A stretch of 7,801 nucleotides of DNA, taken from NCBI GenBank assembly GCA_009783775.1, contig WRCT01000081.1, positions 1-7,801 of the forward strand, given 5' to 3'. The stretch comes from Clostridiales bacterium. Its GTDB lineage: Bacteria > Bacillota > Clostridia > Christensenellales > CAG-138. Positions 3,681-7,801 of the stretch are shown here, piece by piece (the first letter of the stretch is position 1; each line of letters opens with the position of its first letter). The notes below the pieces were generated by a model, which ran no database searches, was not told the origin of the DNA, and was given only the letters and a program-made list of their open reading frames with translations. Made by a program: the position numbers and the translations under genes.

Positions 3681-6600
3681 AAATCAAACAGCGATATTTG
3701 ATTTTGTTTTGGCAATCCCGCAAAGCAGCCGCAGGCGTCGAGCGCGTCGATGACCGCTGAGCTGACGCCGGTTTTTTCGGCAAAGTCCTGCACGGAGATG
3801 AAGGCGCTGTGGTCGTTTCGTTTCTCCGCCATCGCTTCCGCCGCAGCCTGGCCGACGCCCGTCACGGAGGAAAACGGCGGGCGCAGACCCCCGTCCTCTA
3901 CGATAAAGTTGGTGGCGTGGGACGCGAAAATATCCACCGGCAGCATGGCGATGCCGCGTTGGTTCATCTCGTAAACCGATTCGAGCATGGTGATCAGGTC
4001 TTTGTCCTTCTTGCGCTCGGAGGTCTCTTTGCTCTGCATGGCCCGATCAATCTGCTGTATATTGGCCAGCACCGCCTCCGCGCCGCCCGTGGCTTTTGAG
4101 ATGTCAAACACCTTGCCGCGCACCGTGAAATGCGCCGCGTAATAGGCCTGCGGAAAATACAGCTTGAACCAAGCGATACGGAAGGCCGTGACGGCGTAGG
4201 CCACGGCGTGCCCGCGCGGGAACATATATTTGATCTTCTTGCACGAGTCGATGTACCAGGGCGGAATGCCCTCGGTCTCGGACATGGCCTGCTCCATCTC
4301 AGGCGAAAGGCCCTTGCCCTTGCGCACGCGCTCCATGATCTTAAAGCTTAAGGAGGCCGAGAGCCCGCGCGCGATGAGATAGTTCATGATGTCGTCGCGG
4401 GTGCAGATCGCCTCGGAGAGCTTGGCGATCCCGTTGGCAATCAGCGGTTCCGCGTTGTTGAGCCACACATTCTCGCCGTGGGTCAGGCCCGCGATACGCA
4501 CCAATTCCTCCACCGTATCGGGGCGCGTGGTCTCCAGCACCTGGCGCACAAAACCCGTGCCGTACTCCGGCACGCCCAGCGTACCGAGCCGGCAATCAAT
4601 CTTGGACAGGTCCGCACCCAGCGGTTCGCTGCCGGAAAACAGGGCCAGGGTCTCCTTTTCGTCCAGGGGAATATCCATCGGGCTGACCCCCGTTTGCACC
4701 TCCAGCAGCCGAAACATGGTCGGGTCGTCCTTGCCCAGAATGTCCAGCTTGACCAGGCAGTCTTCCAGCGCGTGATAGTCAAAATGCGTGGTGACGGTAT
4801 CACGCTCCGTCTTGTCCGCCGGACGCTGCACGGGCGTGAAGTCGTAGATTTCCTCCCCCCTGGGCAAGACGACGATCCCGCCCGGGTGCTGGCCCGTCGT
4901 CAGTTTCACGTCCTTGCAGCCGCGCGCCAAACGCTCGACCTCGGCGTCGCGATAGACACGGCCCGTCTGCTCCTGATAGTGCAGCACATACCCCCGCCCC
5001 GTCTTTGGGGCGACGCCCATGACCGTGCCGCCGCGGTAGGCGTGGCCTTTGCCGACCATTTCCTCCACGAACGCGTGGGCCTTGGCCTGGTACTCGCCGG
5101 AGAAGTTCAAATCAATGTCGGGGATCTTATCGCCGTCAAAGCCCAAGAAAACCTCGAAGGGGATCTCGAAACCCTCTTTGCGCAGGGCCGCGCCGCAGCG
5201 CGGGCAAAGCTTGTCCGGCATATCCGCGCCGATGGCGTAACGGCTTTTGTCCACTTCAAAATCGCTGTATCGGCAGGCCGGACAGATATAGTGCGGGGCG
5301 AGTGGGTTTACCTCCGTAATACCCGCCATCGTGGCGACAAAGGACGAGCCGACCGAGCCGCGCGAACCGACAAGATACCCGTCGGATAAGGATTTTTGCA
5401 CCAGCCGCTGCGCCATGAGATAGAGGGAGGCAAAGCCGTTGCCGAGAATAGACTTGAGTTCCTTGTCAAGCCGCGCCTCGACGATGTCCGGCAGCGGGTT
5501 GCCATAGAGTTCATGGGCGCGGCTGCGCGCCATGGCCTGCAGCTCCTGCTCGGCGTCCGGCAGTTTGGGCGCGTGGGGGTCGTCCGGAAAGGGTTTGAGC
5601 TTGCCGCAACGTTGGGCGATCGCATTCGGCACGGTGATGACCGCCTCACGCGCTTTGTCCTCGCCCAGGTAGGCGAACTCTTCCAGCATTTCCTCCGTGG
5701 TTTTCAGATACAGGGGCGCTTGCAGTCCCGCGTCCGCATAACCCTGCTTGAACTGAATGATCTTGCGGTACTCCGCGTCGTGCGGCTCCAAAAAATGCAC
5801 ATCGCCCGTGGCGGCCACGGGGATGCCCAGCGTCTCGCCCAGGGCTGCGATCTGGCGGTTGAGATCCCGCAGGCCCGCCTCGTCGGCGACCTTGCCCTCG
5901 CGCAATAAAAAGGCGTTGTTGGCGATGGGCATGATCTCCAAAAAATCATAGAAGGACGCGATGTCTTTGAGCTCTTCCTCAGGCGCACCCTCTAAAACGG
6001 CTGTAAACAGTTCCCCCGCCTCGCAGGCCGAGCCCACAAGCAAGCCTTCGCGGAACACGTGCAACATACTCCTTGGGATCACCGGCCTGCCCCGAACAAA
6101 ATGGCCGAGGTGGGAATAGCTGATTAACTTGTACAGATTTTTCAGACCGGCTTGGGTTTCAGCCAACAACAAAATATGGCAAGTTTGTTGTTTCTCCTTC
6201 TGACCACTGACCACTGACCACTGACCACTAATAACAGGTATCTTGCTTACACCGCGCTCAGCCAGCATATCAACCAGCCTGAGCAGCACCTGCGCGCAGG
6301 AGGCCGCGTCATCGTCGGCTCGGTGATGGCTGCCCATGTCGATCCCGAAGTGCTCGCAGACCGTGGCGAGTTTGCGGTTGGGCAGGATATCGCGCAGCAG
6401 ATAGCGCGCGAGCATGAGCGTGTCGGCGCAGGGCTGATTGAACTCTATCCCAAAGCGGCCGCTGTGCGCCGAGAGAAACCCCAGGTCAAATTTCGCGTTG
6501 TGCGCGGCGAGACAGGCGCCGCCGCAGAAGGTCTGGAACGCCGTTAGCGCCTCACGCGGGCCGGGCGCGCCTTCCAGCATGGCACGGGTAATGCCCGTCA

Positions 6601-7669
6601 GTTTGGTGATCTGGTAGGGGATCACCGCGCCGCCGTCCACAAAGGTTTGGAAACGGTCCGTGATTTTTCCGTCCACGATTTTGACCGCGCCGATTTCAAT
6701 GATTTCGCACTTGACGGGGTCAAAGCCCGTGGTCTCCAGGTCAAAGGCGATGATGGGCTGGTTTGTCTCGATCTCGGTGGAATCGGGCAGGAGATAACCC
6801 TCAACGCCGAACAGGACCTTGACACCGTTTTTCCTGGCCGCGACAAACGCGTCGGGAAAGGCCTGCGCGACGCCGTGGTCGGTGATCGCGACCGCCGGAT
6901 GTCCGAAACGCTTGACCGTGGCCATCAGCGCCGCCACGTCGGTTAAACCGTCCTTGGCGGACATCTTGGTGTGCAGGTGCAGTTCCACGCGTTTTTCCAA
7001 GGACGTGTCCTGCCGCTGCTCGCGCTCTTTCAGGTTCACCTGATCGACATAGAAAATCAGCCCGAATTTGTCGGTCTTGGGCACGCCCGCGACCTTGAGG
7101 TCCTTGCCCTGCGCGTGGGCCAGTTCCAGCCGGCGCAGGAAACGCTGCGCCTTGCCCTCCTCGTCAAAGACGGCGCTGCAGTAAACGGAATCGGTAAAGT
7201 CGGTGAGATTGAACCGCACGCGGTACTTCTCCGCGCCGCGCGTCTTGGCCTTGGCCCAGCTCTCCTTCAGCTCACAGGAGACCAGCTGGCCCGCGATGGC
7301 AACGGCGGCCAGGCCATCTTGCAGTTCGGCGATGGGGCGGGTCTTGCGCCCTTCGATTTTGCCACCCATCAAAATGCCCGAGGGGGGCAGGTCGTCTGAG
7401 GGCGGTTTGGGTTTTGGCACGCGCAGGGTGACGGTTTGGGTTTCGGGTTGAATGGCGTCGGCGTCTTCATATAAAAATTCTGTCTTGTGCGGCAACAGGA
7501 GTTTTCGGATTTCCGTTTCCCAGAGGGCCAGATCATCGGGGTCCGTGCCTTTTGTTTTATAAACACGCAGCACGAGCGTGCCCGAGGCGCGCAAAAGCCG
7601 CGCCTCTCTGATGTGCAACTCGTCTTCGGTTATGCCCGCTATTTCAAATGCCGCCTTAAATTGTTCCAC
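3677..7669 (-). CDS. polC: DNA polymerase III subunit alpha, Gram-positive type PolC
   Basis: A complete 1,330-aa replicative polymerase (B. subtilis: 1,437 aa). Domains in order: N-terminal domain (1-95); OB fold (about 105-220); first part of the PHP domain (HLHTKMS at 231, ITDHG at 262); DEDDh 3'-5' exonuclease with Asp310/Glu312, HNAKFD (390-395) and HHRADDD (448-454); second PHP part (about 497-650); polymerase core with GYLVGSRGSVGSS (764-776), a zinc site (Cys796, 799, 822, 825), catalytic PDIDLNF (850-856), TTGQHPGG (924-931) and KLDILG (974-979); C-terminal region ending QISLF plus DF, the beta-clamp-binding motif. It performs leading- and lagging-strand synthesis at the replisome. 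The start is GTG at 7669, chosen because a stop lies three codons upstream and the N-domain aligns with the family. No Shine-Dalgarno is visible; heptamers occupy that place. Residues 481-490 derive from a repeat. Confidence 0.97.
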   Translation of the reverse strand: MEQFKAAFEIAGITEDELHIREARLLRASGTLVLRVYKTKGTDPDDLALWETEIRKLLLPHKTEFLYEDADAIQPETQTVTLRVPKPKPPSDDLPPSGILMGGKIEGRKTRPIAELQDGLAAVAIAGQLVSCELKESWAKAKTRGAEKYRVRFNLTDFTDSVYCSAVFDEEGKAQRFLRRLELAHAQGKDLKVAGVPKTDKFGLIFYVDQVNLKEREQRQDTSLEKRVELHLHTKMSAKDGLTDVAALMATVKRFGHPAVAITDHGVAQAFPDAFVAARKNGVKVLFGVEGYLLPDSTEIETNQPIIAFDLETTGFDPVKCEIIEIGAVKIVDGKITDRFQTFVDGGAVIPYQITKLTGITRAMLEGAPGPREALTAFQTFCGGACLAAHNAKFDLGFLSAHSGRFGIEFNQPCADTLMLARYLLRDILPNRKLATVCEHFGIDMGSHHRADDDAASCAQVLLRLVDMLAERGVSKIPVISGQWSVVSGQKEKQQTCHILLLAETQAGLKNLYKLISYSHLGHFVRGRPVIPRSMLHVFREGLLVGSACEAGELFTAVLEGAPEEELKDIASFYDFLEIMPIANNAFLLREGKVADEAGLRDLNRQIAALGETLGIPVAATGDVHFLEPHDAEYRKIIQFKQGYADAGLQAPLYLKTTEEMLEEFAYLGEDKAREAVITVPNAIAQRCGKLKPFPDDPHAPKLPDAEQELQAMARSRAHELYGNPLPDIVEARLDKELKSILGNGFASLYLMAQRLVQKSLSDGYLVGSRGSVGSSFVATMAGITEVNPLAPHYICPACRYSDFEVDKSRYAIGADMPDKLCPRCGAALRKEGFEIPFEVFLGFDGDKIPDIDLNFSGEYQAKAHAFVEEMVGKGHAYRGGTVMGVAPKTGRGYVLHYQEQTGRVYRDAEVERLARGCKDVKLTTGQHPGGIVVLPRGEEIYDFTPVQRPADKTERDTVTTHFDYHALEDCLVKLDILGKDDPTMFRLLEVQTGVSPMDIPLDEKETLALFSGSEPLGADLSKIDCRLGTLGVPEYGTGFVRQVLETTRPDTVEELVRIAGLTHGENVWLNNAEPLIANGIAKLSEAICTRDDIMNYLIARGLSASLSFKIMERVRKGKGLSPEMEQAMSETEGIPPWYIDSCKKIKYMFPRGHAVAYAVTAFRIAWFKLYFPQAYYAAHFTVRGKVFDISKATGGAEAVLANIQQIDRAMQSKETSERKKDKDLITMLESVYEMNQRGIAMLPVDIFASHATNFIVEDGGLRPPFSSVTGVGQAAAEAMAEKRNDHSAFISVQDFAEKTGVSSAVIDALDACGCFAGLPKQNQISLFDF
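6201..6229. repeat. Four TGACCAC heptamers inside the polC reading frame
   Basis: TGACCAC occurs four times in perfect tandem at 6201-6228, plus one T. On the coding strand it gives SGQWSVVSGQ (residues 481-490). It sits in the variable linker between the exonuclease and the second PHP segment. Seven is not a multiple of three, so gain or loss of one unit would shift the frame. Confidence 0.9.
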
Positions 7670-7672
7670 AGT

Positions 7673-7690
7673 TATTCACTATTCACTATT
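7673..7690. repeat. Heptamer tract (TATTCAC) directly upstream of polC
   Basis: TATTCAC occurs twice in perfect tandem at 7673-7686, followed by a partial TATT. It starts 3 bp upstream of the GTG start of polC and fills the place where a ribosome-binding site would be expected. It shares the CACT core with the other period-7 tracts. Confidence 0.7.
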
Positions 7691-7698
7691 AATGCCAA

Positions 7699-7800
7699 TC
7701 ACGAGTAGAAAAAGGCAAGGGAGGCGAGGCGAGCAAAGATAAAAGCGATGAGGCCATTCTCTGAGCGCACCTTGGAAGCGAACTGGATTTGGGTTTTCTG
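7699..7800 (-). CDS. Possible 3' end of an upstream gene, or repeat-derived ORF
   Basis: On the minus strand one frame is open from the right edge to a TGA at 7699-7701. It gives 33 residues that include KVRSENGLIAFIFARLASLA. This is not recognisable as the end of ispG, rseP or proS, the genes often found before polC. The DNA has a short tandem flavour (ggaggcgaggcgagc near 7721-7735), so it may be a dispersed repeat rather than a gene. If real, it would end about 30 bp before polC. Confidence 0.25.
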   Translation of the reverse strand, partial: QKTQIQFASKVRSENGLIAFIFARLASLAFFYS

Positions 7801-7801
7801 C

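Noticed and set aside
4478..5389. 303-codon plus-strand ORF inside polC
   Set aside because: Fully antisense to conserved polymerase motifs. Long open antisense frames are expected in GC-rich DNA, and there is no start signal.

Overview
The window looks like a chromosomal segment of a member of the Bacillota (Firmicutes), probably a clostridial anaerobe. Two genes support this: polC, the Gram-positive replicative DNA polymerase with its built-in proofreading exonuclease, and a long-form hpf. A ygfK-type flavo-iron-sulfur oxidoreductase fits an anaerobe. Coding DNA is GC-rich and the spacers are AT-rich and crowded with repeats. I cannot name the genus from the sequence.

Layout, left to right. 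Positions 1-1628 (minus) hold most of a ygfK-type gene, cut by the left edge. Positions 1658-1761 are a compact palindromic repeat in the ygfK/hpf gap. Positions 1772-2293 (minus) are hpf. Positions 2294-2692 are a 399-bp spacer with an AT-rich leader of hpf, one long hairpin, two shorter hairpins and two heptamer tracts. Positions 2693-2908 (minus) and 3016-3351 (plus) are two small divergent genes of unknown function (71 and 111 aa) sharing a 107-bp start region. Positions 3352-3676 are a second repeat-rich spacer, built much like the first but inverted. Positions 3677-7669 (minus) are the complete polC. Positions 7670-7801 hold a heptamer tract and possibly the 3' end of another gene.

The genes do not form an obvious pathway. 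PolC copies the chromosome, HPF stores idle ribosomes as dimers, and YgfK homologs are linked to purine catabolism. hpf and ygfK could be co-transcribed through the palindromic element; polC is convergent with the 111-aa gene.

The most unusual content is the repeat architecture. A composite module recurs three times in 0.9 kb: four heptamers (AGAGTGG-like), a 9-11-nt linker, then a hairpin with an A-rich/T-rich stem. It follows the stop codons of both small genes, and an extra copy faces one of them. Farther out, both small genes have a second related element: a CCAAAAACC hairpin, a TTTGGGGG stretch, then a strong Shine-Dalgarno-like sequence before an ATGAA start, with that Shine-Dalgarno inside a potential hairpin. 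Related period-7 repeats also lie inside the polC reading frame (four TGACCAC units, encoding SGQWSVVSGQ) and directly upstream of the polC start. A GC-rich palindrome sits in what is probably an interdomain linker of ygfK. No mobile-element gene, CRISPR array, rRNA or tRNA was seen.
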